Source of the DNA: a virus
IMG/VR virus record: IMGVR_UViG_3300034110_000061
Location: 1 to 41,058 of that record
Strand: one strand, 5' to 3'
Length of the DNA stretch: 41,058 nucleotides
The translations under genes and the position numbers were made by a program. This document shows, piece by piece, positions 16,253 to 24,488 of this stretch; the stretch's first letter is position 1, and each line of letters opens with the position of its first letter. The notes below the pieces were generated by a model, which worked only from the letters and a program-made list of their open reading frames with translations, made no database searches and was not told where the DNA came from.

Positions 16253-19200
16253 TCACCCTAACACTGATTTGATTGTACTGCGGTTCGCCTTGATCATGTT
16301 GATGATCGCTCGTTGTCCTGCCGGGGTTGCCGCACCTTCGGCCACTACGCTGGACGAGTCAATCGCGTTGATGATCGTAGTGTTGTTCGGTGCCATTGGT
16401 GCCATGCTGGCGGGCTTGGCGTTCAGGGCGTTGTTAGGATCATCTTTCGACAGCACCTGTTCGCCTTTTTGCAGTATCGTTGGTATCTCGTCCGACCGCA
16501 AGCCGGGAAAACCGCCTGAGTGAAAGCGTGGCGCGCCTGCAAACCATGACGGCGACACTGACCGTGACTGTATGCCGCTGCCACTGGTGAAGTCGCCAAC
16601 CATGCCACCGTTGTGCTTGGCCGTGCCCCCCATCGATGCTGCCGCGTTGGCTACACTGCTTGTGCCGCCGCTGATGGCATTCAGGATCATCTGTTGTAAA
16701 ATTGCTTTGGCAATCTGCATTAAGAAGTCAGCAAAGAACTGCGCAACGGTTGCCCCTAGCGACTTCAACGCATCGCCCCAAGTCATTGTGCCTTGAGCCA
16801 CGCTGACTAGTGAGTTTTTAACGTTTTCTAGCGCGCCATCCATCGCACCGAGAACCCCATCGACGACCATCGTGTCCATCTTCGTATAGGTGCCGTTGAC
16901 GTTTTTAAGCCCTGCGCCCATCTGCGCGATCTGTGCGTTAATGGCGGCAAACTGCTCCGGCGTTAGTGAGGCTCTGATCGTTTCCACGAATGCTTGCAGG
17001 TTCGCTAGTGCCGTTGTGATGTTGCCGTTCATTTCGGTATTGATGGCGATCACGCGCTTGACTAGTTCGTCCTCGCTGATTAGCCCGGCTTCGCGCAATG
17101 CGTTTTGTTCTTCAATGAGTGATTTGCGGATCGCCATTTGTGAATTCACGACGTCTTGCAACCGGCCTAGCTCTTCGATCTTGGTCTTCTCTTTCAGATA
17201 CTCGCCGTTTGCGTCACGCAGCTTCTCTAGTTTGTCCTGCAGCGCTTTGCCTTCTGTACCGCCGAGCGCTTTGGCTTTGTTGATCAGCTCGTCATATTTG
17301 GCCGACATTTCAGTCAGTACCGCTTTTTGACGGTCTAAAAACGATGCAGACGGGTCGATGGTCGCAGCCTTGCGCTCAACTGCTGCGTTTAGTTTGTTGT
17401 ACTCTTCGGTTAGGTTCTGGACGCGGGCAGCACGGTCATCATCGCGCTTGCCTTGTTGGACGTTGAACTCGCGCGTTTCCGCTTCTTTGCGCAATGCAAC
17501 CAACGCCTGCACGCGGGCGAGTAGTGCCGGATCGCCGATTTCTTTGGCCGTAGTCAGTAGACCTTTGAACTCTTCATCGATCAGCGCAATGCGGCCGGTC
17601 AGGCTCTGCCGCATCTCAAGTTCTCGGGTTGCCTTGTTGGTCTTCTTGGCGGCCTCTTCGGCTTTTTCCAGTGTTTTGGTCAGCGCGGCTATGTCCTGAT
17701 CACGCTTGGTGACTCCGGTGCCGGGGTCTTGCGTGAACTGGAATGCCGCCGGGGCTTCTGGCCGCATTGGCGACACGGGCGTCGAAGCGCCGGGAACGTT
17801 GATGCCGGTAGACTCTTTAATCTTGCGGGCGAAAGCATTGGCCTCATTAATCATGCGGGCATACTTCTCGCGGTCGACTTGCTCCATATTGCCTTGCAGC
17901 TTGACCCAATCGTCACCCATCTGCCCCCACACCTTGCCGAGTTCGTTTGATGTGGTTTTGCTGCTGTCGACCATGGCGTCGCCGCTTTTGCTGACGACAG
18001 TAGCCATGCTTTGACCGATGCCCGGCACAAGCGACAACAGCGCTGATAACTCGTCTTTGAACTCAGTGAACGAATCCTCGCCGATGCCGTCCACTATCGC
18101 TTTGTTGATGCCTTTCATTAGGTCATGCGTCAATGCCGGCACTGATAGGAACAGCGCCTTGATGACATCCGGGATCATCTTGAATGCGTTGATTAGTGTG
18201 TCGATGGCCTTGCGTCCGATCTCGGTGTTCTCATACAACCAAGAACCAATCTCGAATGCTAAGACCGCCGCGCCAACAATCGGGATAAACCGCAACAGCG
18301 TTGATAGTGCTACGCGCAAAACAGTGACCGCAGTTGTGGCCCCGCCCACGCCGGCCGCCACGGTGCCTAGAGTTGCACCGAACCCGGACAGTGCTGTTAT
18401 GCCTCGGCGAGCCCACGATACCAGTGTCATGACATTAGACACTAAGCCGACGACGTATTTAGCAACCTGCAGGCCGAGTATGGCAATGATAACCCGCTTG
18501 ACCGTATCTAGGTTCTCTACGGTCCAGACCACGGCGTCAGCTAGTGCCGAGAACCCTTCCGCGATACCTTTGGCCAATTCCTTGCCGTCTTCTGACTTCA
18601 AGAACTCTGTTATTTTGGTCAGGGCGTTGGCATACGCATCGATAAAGCCCGCGTCAGCAATTGCCAGTTTGAACATGACCTGTGCGTTTTTGAGGCGGTT
18701 TTCGGCCGCGCTGACTGACTTGTCAGCCGCTGCTAGTTGTGCATCGATGCGTGCCGCGTTAGCTGCAGCAAAGTTGATGATCTCGCGTGATGATACCTGA
18801 CCACCTTCTAGCGCTTTGTTCAGCTCGGCGATGCTTCGGCCGGTTGCTTCTGCGAATAGCGATACCGCACCCGGTAACCGCTCACCCAACTGCCCGCGAA
18901 GCTCTTCTGCATACACTTGGCCTTTTGAGATAACCTGTTCGATTGCCCTGAACGTGCCTTCCATGTCTGCGGCGGATAGCTGCAACACGGCGGCTGACTT
19001 GGCGAATGATTCAAAGATAAACTTTGTTTCTTCCATAGTCATGCCGGCTGCGCGCGCGGACACGGCAAATTTTGAGTAGCTTGGTGCCAGCGTCTCGATT
19101 TGAATACCGAGTTTGTCAGCTAGTCCGATCATGTATTCCCATTCTGCATTCTGTGCCGCTTGGGATTGTCCGACTGCTGTGCCGATTTTGATCAGTGTTT

Positions 19201-20638
19201 GTTGGCGCAGCTTGTACGCATCGATAGCGCCTGACGCCAGATTCAGAGTGCCTTGTAGACCGACATAGGCGGTGGCCAGTGCGATGACCTCACCGCGAAT
19301 ACGTTGAAACAAGCTAAGCGACTCACGGCCGCTGGCGGCGAAGCCTTCCATAAGCGGCGTTGTCGTTTTCGCTGCAGTGCCTTGCTCCCGGATGGCGGCG
19401 GCAGACTTCTTGGCAGCTGCAACGGATTTATCTGCTGCGGTTACTAGTTTTGCCTCTGCTTCGGCCAGATTGCGCGTGTCCACGCCGGCTTGTCGCAGCG
19501 CGGCTTGCGACCGCTTGGCTGCATTGCCTAACTGGTCCATCGATTTGGCGGCTGCTGCCAACCGCTGTTGTGCTGCGGCAAGCTGCGCGCCTAGCCCGCT
19601 GACGTCTGCCCCGGCAACCGATAGCTGCTGTGCAAGATCGCGAACCTCTGCTTTAGCCGCATTGTACTCAGTGCGTGCCGCACGGACGGCAGCTGCTTGG
19701 TTGCGGAACTGATCGACCAACCCTGCGACGGCAACAATGCGCTGCTGTGCTGCGGCCAGTTCTTTAATGTCAGCCTTCATCTCTGACAACGGTTTGTCAG
19801 CTTGCTTGGCTGCGTCTGCCAGATCCTCGACTTGACGTGCTAGGCCGTCGACGGTTGTACGTGCCTGCTCAGCCGGGGCGATGATTGTTTGCACGGCAGA
19901 CCCGACAGCCTTGCTGTCAGTCGCTACGGTGTTGACCACGCGGCCTAGTGTCTTGTAGCCGCGCGCCGTGGCCAACGCTTGATCCGCTTGTCGTTGCAGA
20001 CCTTCTACCACTTTGCGGCTGTTGGCGTCGGCTTCGTCGGCTTGCTTCTTAGCCGCTGCATTGGCCGTAGCCATTGCTTTGTTCCCGGCTAGGTCAGTCA
20101 TGACCTTGTCTTGGCGCTCTAACGCTGCGTTGATCGTGTTGACGCTGGCGGCGAACTGCGCTTGTGAGTCTTTGACCTGCTCGGTGCTGATGCCGTACCG
20201 CGTAAGCTCGGCGGACGTTCTAGCTAAAATGTCCTGCCGCTTAGTCTCAGCATTGCTCATGCGCTCGACCGCTTTGGTCGCGGCAATGATTGCGTTTTCA
20301 GCTTTCTTGGTTTTTGTCTCGGCCTTGTCGTATTCAGCGACTAAACCGGCAAGTTTTTGGCGGGCCGCATCCGTTTTGGCTTTGGCCTCGTCAAGTGCTT
20401 TGCCTTGATTCTCAAACGTGTTAGTCAGCGCGTCTAGCTTTAGAAGTTGTTTGCCCACATCCGCTAAACGGTCGTAGGTTTTTTCAAGATCGCGGGCAGA
20501 GCCTTCGCCCTGTTCGGCGGCCTTCGCCTGTTCTTCTTGTACTTTGGTCAGCGCGGCATACGTGCTGATTAAGTCTTTAAAAGTTTTCTGCGAGTAGTCC
20601 CGCGCCCTGATCCTGAGTTCAACGTCTTTATTAGCCAT
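16253..20638 (-). CDS. Tail tape measure protein
   Basis: A 1461-residue protein. Residues 1-440 are almost wholly alpha-helical coiled coil rich in Ala, Gln, Lys and Glu. Residues about 445-640 carry the tape-measure domain, including AIEQVISKGQVYAEELRGQL and GERLPGAVSLFAEATG. Residues 716-800 contain hydrophobic helices (VIIAILGLQVAKYVVGLVS; FIPIVGAAVLAFEIGSWLY) that may enter the host membrane at DNA injection. A further coiled coil spans about 980-1290, and a hydrophobic stretch follows near residues 1340-1390. Its length should set tail length; at about 0.15 nm per residue this predicts roughly 200 nm, a long Chi-like tail. ATG 20638 lies 8 nt inside the end of the frameshifted chaperone frame. 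Confidence 0.95.
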   Translation of the reverse strand: MANKDVELRIRARDYSQKTFKDLISTYAALTKVQEEQAKAAEQGEGSARDLEKTYDRLADVGKQLLKLDALTNTFENQGKALDEAKAKTDAARQKLAGLVAEYDKAETKTKKAENAIIAATKAVERMSNAETKRQDILARTSAELTRYGISTEQVKDSQAQFAASVNTINAALERQDKVMTDLAGNKAMATANAAAKKQADEADANSRKVVEGLQRQADQALATARGYKTLGRVVNTVATDSKAVGSAVQTIIAPAEQARTTVDGLARQVEDLADAAKQADKPLSEMKADIKELAAAQQRIVAVAGLVDQFRNQAAAVRAARTEYNAAKAEVRDLAQQLSVAGADVSGLGAQLAAAQQRLAAAAKSMDQLGNAAKRSQAALRQAGVDTRNLAEAEAKLVTAADKSVAAAKKSAAAIREQGTAAKTTTPLMEGFAASGRESLSLFQRIRGEVIALATAYVGLQGTLNLASGAIDAYKLRQQTLIKIGTAVGQSQAAQNAEWEYMIGLADKLGIQIETLAPSYSKFAVSARAAGMTMEETKFIFESFAKSAAVLQLSAADMEGTFRAIEQVISKGQVYAEELRGQLGERLPGAVSLFAEATGRSIAELNKALEGGQVSSREIINFAAANAARIDAQLAAADKSVSAAENRLKNAQVMFKLAIADAGFIDAYANALTKITEFLKSEDGKELAKGIAEGFSALADAVVWTVENLDTVKRVIIAILGLQVAKYVVGLVSNVMTLVSWARRGITALSGFGATLGTVAAGVGGATTAVTVLRVALSTLLRFIPIVGAAVLAFEIGSWLYENTEIGRKAIDTLINAFKMIPDVIKALFLSVPALTHDLMKGINKAIVDGIGEDSFTEFKDELSALLSLVPGIGQSMATVVSKSGDAMVDSSKTTSNELGKVWGQMGDDWVKLQGNMEQVDREKYARMINEANAFARKIKESTGINVPGASTPVSPMRPEAPAAFQFTQDPGTGVTKRDQDIAALTKTLEKAEEAAKKTNKATRELEMRQSLTGRIALIDEEFKGLLTTAKEIGDPALLARVQALVALRKEAETREFNVQQGKRDDDRAARVQNLTEEYNKLNAAVERKAATIDPSASFLDRQKAVLTEMSAKYDELINKAKALGGTEGKALQDKLEKLRDANGEYLKEKTKIEELGRLQDVVNSQMAIRKSLIEEQNALREAGLISEDELVKRVIAINTEMNGNITTALANLQAFVETIRASLTPEQFAAINAQIAQMGAGLKNVNGTYTKMDTMVVDGVLGAMDGALENVKNSLVSVAQGTMTWGDALKSLGATVAQFFADFLMQIAKAILQQMILNAISGGTSSVANAAASMGGTAKHNGGMVGDFTSGSGIQSRSVSPSWFAGAPRFHSGGFPGLRSDEIPTILQKGEQVLSKDDPNNALNAKPASMAPMAPNNTTIINAIDSSSVVAEGAATPAGQRAIINMIKANRSTIKSVLG

Positions 20639-21301
20639 CTGTTAGCGCCTTAATTGATTTCCGATATTCCTTAGCGCCTGCTTTTCCGTTCAGCACCGCG
20701 CCAAGCATTTGATACATGAGCATCGAGTCGCTGGCGGTCATGTGATCCATTCGCGATCTGACGATCTCTGCTTCTACCCATACTGTCGCTATCGGATAGC
20801 GTTGCGCGTGTACGTGGCCTTGCGACAGTAGCAAACTGACGTCAATGCGCAGGTTGCGCACGAACGCCATGATCTGTTCTTTGGCGGTTAGCTTGTTGGC
20901 CCCATTGCTGTGCGCAGGTCGGTCAGTTCCGCCACGAACTTTTTTAAGCCAGCCACGTCATCAAACGACAAACGGCCAATCTCTTTGACTAATTTGATTT
21001 GATCGAAAAACTTAATTTTGGCGGCTTTATCCACCATGTTGGGTTCGTCTGCTGCCAGTGCGATGATGTGCGCGGTCAGTGCCGGGGCGTCCTTAACGAT
21101 GTTCAGTACGAACTTGCCGAGTCCGATTGCCGAGATGCCTTCACCGTTGCTGTTCTCGTACATATCGACCAGTGACTCTAGGTCAACTAGGTGAACTGAC
21201 ATGAGCGATGAAACGTCTTGAATTGATAGGCCGCGAACGGTCAGCGTGGTTTTGCCGATCTCGATGGTTGTGCTTGCTGGTTGGTAATCTGATAATGACA
21301 T
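20631..21301 (-). CDS. Tail assembly chaperone GT fusion made by -1 frameshift
   Basis: This is the predicted 223-residue fusion. Ribosomes read gpG to Lys121 at the slippery heptamer A AAA AAG (20945-20939), slip back one base, and continue as VRGGTDRPAHSNGANKLTAK into the 79-codon frame that ends at 20631 (MAFVRNLRIDVSLLLSQ...). The -1 frame is open from the slip site to that stop, and the downstream frame has only a weak ribosome binding site of its own. In lambda the rarer GT form bridges the tape measure and major tail proteins during tail assembly. The location between the major tail and tape measure genes matches that system. The actual frameshift frequency cannot be known from sequence. 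Confidence 0.85.
20888..21301 (-). CDS. Tail assembly chaperone G (unshifted product)
   Basis: A 137-residue zero-frame product (MSLSDYQPASTTIEIGKTTL...), started from ATG 21301 with an AGAGG box 7 nt upstream. The segment TLTVRGLSIQDVSSLMSVH is typical of pre-tape-measure chaperones. The last 16 residues, after Lys121, are read only when no frameshift occurs. It coats the tape measure protein during tail assembly and is not expected in the virion. Confidence 0.88.
   Translation of the reverse strand: MSLSDYQPASTTIEIGKTTLTVRGLSIQDVSSLMSVHLVDLESLVDMYENSNGEGISAIGLGKFVLNIVKDAPALTAHIIALAADEPNMVDKAAKIKFFDQIKLVKEIGRLSFDDVAGLKKFVAELTDLRTAMGPTS
20939..20945 (-). other. -1 ribosomal frameshift site A AAA AAG
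   Basis: On the coding strand the zero frame is GGC TTA AAA AAG TTC, so the heptamer A AAA AAG sits in the right phase for a -1 slip. It is the same heptamer used by E. coli dnaX and among the most slippery known in E. coli. I find no convincing upstream Shine-Dalgarno stimulator or strong downstream hairpin by eye. Confidence 0.85.
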
Positions 21302-21361
21302 GGTTTGCCTCTTCGATGGTTTTAGTTATCCCGTATACTTTAGCCAATCCGGCCGCCATAT

Positions 21362-21387
21362 ACAACAAAAGCGCCGTGAGGCGCTTT
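21362..21387 (-). terminator. Intrinsic terminator after the major tail gene
   Basis: An 8-bp stem AAAGCGCC / GGCGCTTT with a 4-nt loop is followed on the minus strand by a T-rich run (TTTTGTTGT). It lies 24 nt beyond the major tail protein stop and 66 nt before the chaperone start, in the only sizeable gap of the tail operon. It would let the abundant major tail protein be made in excess of the downstream chaperone and tape measure. Confidence 0.8.
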
Positions 21388-21411
21388 CCTTGTTCAACCG
21401 TTCCGCGTGGA

Positions 21412-22563
21412 TTAGCTGAATACAACGTTTTGGCTTGTGCCTTCGTACACTGTGCCAACCTTCTCGGCCATTGCAGTGACGCTCAACGTTGCCGCTGCAG
21501 CTGCTGTCAATGTCGTGGTGATGACACCGCTTGCGTTGGTTGTGCCAGACTCGACCGACAGTGCGCCGCCCGTGCCGTTGGTGTTGAACTGCACCAGCTG
21601 ATTAGCTACAACGTTGTTGTTGCCGTCACGTACTGTTGCCGTCACTACCACGCCTGCGCCGCCTGCAGTGCCGGTGCCTGACGCAGCGGACACGTTAACG
21701 GTGCGAACGTTAGCGAGGTTCGAGCTGTCTACGGTTGCAGCGCTACGCACGTCAACGTAAACCGATTCACGCGCACCAAGTTTCAGTGCTTTGAACGTGA
21801 AGCCCATTACCTGCCATTCGTCGCCTTTCAGTGCGTATTCACCGTCTGGCGAAATAGACACTTTCGGGTAGAAATAGTCTTTGTTGTCGCCGACCGGGTT
21901 ATCCGCGATGAAGCGCAATGAGCCGTAGGCCATCTGGTTTTTGCCGATGATCACACTGCGTTGCTGTGCTTCAACATCGTATTGCGCTACTAAGATTTTG
22001 CCAGCTGGCACAACTGCAGTAGGTTCGATGTACACACGGCCTAACTCTAAATCAACTTCGTAGTTGCCTGATGCAGTGATCACGGTTACAGCTGGATCGG
22101 TAGTGATGTCGCCAGTGGTCAGCACAGCGCCTGTGTTGGCGTAGCCGATCTTGACGTTATCAACGCGGCGCACGCCTGTCGGGTTGTCATCGCTGGCACC
22201 TAACTGGTAGTGGCGGCCTTTGGTCAGCAAGCCTAAAACGTTATCACGCAAGCCTGTGCCTGACAGATGCGTAACATTCTGATGCTCGCCCAAGAAGAAA
22301 AGCGCGATGTTTTCAGCGGTGATGTCATCACAGGTGAAAGCGCCGGTGCTGTCTACTTGCAGGATCACTGATGCGTCAAGCTGGCGGATGCCGCGTTCTG
22401 CTGAGTAGTGGTCCAAGTTCTCTACTTCGTTTGAAGGCGAGAAAGTTGGTGTGTTGCCGAGATAACGTTCGCCGGTTGGCGTGTTGGTGCCCGGTGCAAA
22501 TAAGTTGAAATACACTCGGCCACGGCCTACCGTATATTCCATGTTTCTTTCGATATCACTCAT
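21412..22563 (-). CDS. Major tail (tube) protein with C-terminal Big domain
   Basis: A 383-residue gpV-like tail tube protein. Residues 1-280 form the tube domain (MEYTVGRGRVYFNLFAPGTN; GERYLGNTPTFSPSNEVENL, typical of the family). Residues about 283-383 are a bacterial Ig-like (Big_1-type) domain: VNVSAASGTGTAGGAGVVVT, then VQFNTNGTGGALSVESGTTN and TLTAAAAATLSVTAM. Lambda gpV carries an analogous surface Ig domain that decorates the tube exterior. Chaperone G/GT and the tape measure follow, as expected. Identification is strong. Confidence 0.92.
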   Translation of the reverse strand: MSDIERNMEYTVGRGRVYFNLFAPGTNTPTGERYLGNTPTFSPSNEVENLDHYSAERGIRQLDASVILQVDSTGAFTCDDITAENIALFFLGEHQNVTHLSGTGLRDNVLGLLTKGRHYQLGASDDNPTGVRRVDNVKIGYANTGAVLTTGDITTDPAVTVITASGNYEVDLELGRVYIEPTAVVPAGKILVAQYDVEAQQRSVIIGKNQMAYGSLRFIADNPVGDNKDYFYPKVSISPDGEYALKGDEWQVMGFTFKALKLGARESVYVDVRSAATVDSSNLANVRTVNVSAASGTGTAGGAGVVVTATVRDGNNNVVANQLVQFNTNGTGGALSVESGTTNASGVITTTLTAAAAATLSVTAMAEKVGTVYEGTSQNVVFS

Positions 22564-22568
22564 GGTAA

Positions 22569-23120
22569 TTACCCCAGTTTATTGGCTACGTGCCAAGGTT
22601 CAGTCAAACTATATGCAATGTCTATCCGCATCGGCAGATAGAAAAACGCTAATGATGATACATCACCGTCAGCGGGTCTAACAACTGGCGCGCCTAACTT
22701 CACTGAGGTTGCCAAGTTATAAATGCGATACTTGCCGGGGAACAGCGGCAGACCTTTTGCCCCAGTGGCACAATAGTCGGACATGCGGCGCTGAACATCT
22801 GCCAACAAAGCATAGACTGCATCGGTCGGGTGTGTCGCCTCAATGATACCTTTTGACGGGTCTTTGGCCCAACCTTGTACCAATAGCGTCCACTCGCCTT
22901 CCTTGACGACCGAGCCTTCTGGATCGGCGAATGAGTTGCTAGCCGGCGCGGGCGCTTCAATGATCGAAATCATCGGCGGTGCATCGCTTGTGCTTGAGAA
23001 CACCCCACGTCCGCGAAACACCTTGCCGCGCAAGTCATGTTCGTAGCCGTTGTTTATGCTTATGTTCTCTAAATCTTCTGTGATCCGTTTCAGGATCTGC
23101 AATTTGATGTGGTCAGCCAC
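22569..23120 (-). CDS. gpU-like tail terminator / minor tail protein
   Basis: A 183-residue protein located between the gpZ-like gene and the major tail gene, exactly where a tail terminator is expected. Its start overlaps the gpZ-like stop by 8 nt. Segments LQILKRITEDLENISINNGY and VVKEGEWTLLVQGWAKDPSK, with a conserved central beta sheet (DAVYALLADVQRRMSDY), fit the U-like fold that caps the growing tube and joins it to the head. The assignment relies on order as much as on motifs. Confidence 0.75.
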   Translation of the reverse strand: MADHIKLQILKRITEDLENISINNGYEHDLRGKVFRGRGVFSSTSDAPPMISIIEAPAPASNSFADPEGSVVKEGEWTLLVQGWAKDPSKGIIEATHPTDAVYALLADVQRRMSDYCATGAKGLPLFPGKYRIYNLATSVKLGAPVVRPADGDVSSLAFFYLPMRIDIAYSLTEPWHVANKLG

Positions 23121-23727
23121 TTGTTAGCCTCGCGAATTGTCGGTCGAATTCTGCTGCTGTTATGTCGGCTATCGCCTGCGCTTGTTCAACAGCTACCGTA
23201 GAGAATACCTGATCTACGCTCGGCCCGTACAGTAATTGCACTTTGTCTTTAACTAGCCAATGCTTTCGGCTGTTGTCTTTCTTGCCTGCGATGTCTTCGC
23301 CCGGCTGTACGCGCACGGCTAGACCTACGTTGTAGCTGTCTTCGCTCACAGATGGGCCGCGACGCAGTTTAACTAAGAACGCTTTGCGCAGCATCCGGGT
23401 TCGGCCGCGCTGCACGCTGACACTGACACCGGCTTTGCCGATTGGCGCGCCGCTAGCGAAGCGTGCGAGGCTTGTTGCACGTTTTCTGCCAACGATGACG
23501 CCCGCTAGGTTTTCCGGTGTGGCATACATGCCGATTGCTAGTCGATCTCCGGTCAGGTATTCAGCCGAGAATGCGACCTCGTCCATTATCTTGGAACGGA
23601 TCAGCTTCATACCTTTGCCACGGATCGTGTCGTTGATGGCCATAGAAGCGGCTTTCGCCGTTAGTTCCGGCGCTAGTTTGAAAAACTTGTCTAGGTCTAG
23701 CAGTCCAACTGCTTCAATCCGTGCCAT
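23113..23727 (-). CDS. gpZ-like tail completion protein
   Basis: A 204-residue protein. I choose ATG 23727 (MARIEAVGLLDLDKFFKLAP), which gives a 14-nt overlap with the head-joining gene; the frame could extend to 23781 but those upstream codons lack a ribosome binding site and lie within the neighbour. The early segment 'L..L.KF.KLAPEL...AA..AINDTIRG...K..RS.I..EV' is typical of minor tail protein Z. Many Lys/Arg residues follow (VGRKRATSLARFASG). These proteins complete the tail-to-head connection. Confidence 0.82.
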   Translation of the reverse strand: MARIEAVGLLDLDKFFKLAPELTAKAASMAINDTIRGKGMKLIRSKIMDEVAFSAEYLTGDRLAIGMYATPENLAGVIVGRKRATSLARFASGAPIGKAGVSVSVQRGRTRMLRKAFLVKLRRGPSVSEDSYNVGLAVRVQPGEDIAGKKDNSRKHWLVKDKVQLLYGPSVDQVFSTVAVEQAQAIADITAAEFDRQFARLTSG

Positions 23728-24079
23728 ATCGCGCCACGGTCCATGTTGTTGATACAGGCCCATCGTCAGGCTCTTGCGCATCTAACTGGAAAATTGCAGT
23801 TTCAAAGCCGGGGGATTCAATGCGGATATAGTCACCGCGCCGCAACTCGATGCCGTCTACGGCCAGTTGCTCACGGTCGAAAATAAGGCGGTCAATGCCG
23901 CTGATCACTTCCGAGTAGCCAGCGTTGCCGCTAAGCTGCCCGGTCAGTGTCAATTTGTTGTGCCACCGCACAGCCACTGGCGACGTGATGTCGGTGTCTA
24001 TGGCTGTGTGCGATGCCTCATAGCTGAACGTGTTATGCACGATCCGGCGAAGCTGTGCGCGTAGGTGGCCCCAACTCAT
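23714..24079 (-). CDS. gpFII-like head-tail joining protein
   Basis: A 121-residue protein. The C-terminal half (FDREQLAVDGIELRRGDYIR then IFQLDAQEPDDGPVSTTWTV) matches the gpFII pattern '.LRRGD.l.i......V....PDDG....L.', seen in the lambda protein that prepares the head for tail attachment. Its start shares a base with the upstream stop (TAATG). It is followed by the Z- and U-like genes, the same order as lambda FII-Z-U. Confidence 0.82.
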   Translation of the reverse strand: MSWGHLRAQLRRIVHNTFSYEASHTAIDTDITSPVAVRWHNKLTLTGQLSGNAGYSEVISGIDRLIFDREQLAVDGIELRRGDYIRIESPGFETAIFQLDAQEPDDGPVSTTWTVARYGTD

Positions 24080-24426
24080 TATAGGTCGTCTTCTTCGGCT
24101 TTAGTAGCTTTACCGCTTTTCTTGGCGGCTGCGGCTGCTTCGGCTTCTGCTTTGGCCTTCGCTTCGGCTTCTGCTTTTGCGGCGGCTTCGGCTTCTGCTT
24201 TTGCGGCGGCTTCGGCTTCTGCTTTTGCGGCGGCTTCGGCTTCTGCTTCGGCTTTCGCTACGATGGCAGCGGCTTCGGCTTCATCCAGTTTGCCGATGGC
24301 GTTAGGGTTGATCTCATTGATCGCTTTTACTTCTTCGTCAGTGAAATCGAAAATGCTGTTAACTGGCGGGCGTACACGCGCACCGTCGCGATAAACTACT
24401 ACTGATTGCAATACTTTACGTTTCAT
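24079..24426 (-). CDS. FI-position protein with AEAEAAAK repeats
   Basis: A 115-residue protein located between major capsid and FII-like genes. Residues 1-50 form a small folded part (SIFDFTDEEVKAINEINPNA). Residues about 53-105 are an almost pure Ala/Glu/Lys helix built from AEAEAAAK units, ending in an acidic tail AEEDDL. Proteins at this position range from lambda FI (packaging accessory) to Ala/Lys/Glu-rich connectors. A long single helix or coiled coil is predicted. Function is inferred from position only. The gene follows a hairpin 30 nt upstream of its start. Confidence 0.8.
   Translation of the reverse strand: MKRKVLQSVVVYRDGARVRPPVNSIFDFTDEEVKAINEINPNAIGKLDEAEAAAIVAKAEAEAEAAAKAEAEAAAKAEAEAAAKAEAEAKAKAEAEAAAAAKKSGKATKAEEDDL
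24161..24247 (-). repeat. 24-nt coding minisatellite (three perfect copies plus partial)
   Basis: Three identical 24-nt units occur at 24161-24184, 24185-24208 and 24209-24232, followed by a 15-nt partial copy, with degenerate copies on either side. Each encodes AEAEAAAK. Perfect identity at third codon positions points to recent slippage or unequal recombination, so copy number probably varies between relatives. Confidence 0.9.
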
Positions 24427-24456
24427 GGTTTTTAGTTTCCGATTGGCTAAAAGTTA

Positions 24457-24476
24457 CAGGCGGGTCACCCCGCCTG
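24457..24476 (-). terminator. Hairpin after the major capsid gene
   Basis: Stem CAGGCGGG / CCCGCCTG (8 bp) with a 4-nt loop lies 12 nt past the capsid stop; on the minus strand it is followed by TAACTTTTAG. The U-run is weak, so partial termination or mRNA protection is likely, consistent with a need for far more capsid than downstream connector. Confidence 0.6.
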
Positions 24477-24488
24477 CCGCTCTGCTCG

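Noticed and set aside
18018-18800. Long plus-strand frame (260 codons) within the tape measure region
   Set aside because: It is antisense to a clear tape measure protein. The translation is rich in Ser/Ala/Pro/Arg without domain character and has no binding site, as expected when the opposite strand of a GC-rich Ala/Lys/Asp gene is read.
21183-21458. 91-codon minus-strand frame bridging the gap before gpG
   Set aside because: It would run through the terminator hairpin and across the gpG start in another frame; no ribosome binding site and no recognisable domain.
24161-24247. Tandem 24-nt repeats as a possible CRISPR array
   Set aside because: Units are directly adjacent with no spacers and encode an in-frame peptide repeat.
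24065-24394. Plus-strand Ser/Ala-repeat frame (109 codons)
   Set aside because: It is the mirror image of the AEAEAAAK minisatellite on the coding strand and arises only from that repeat.
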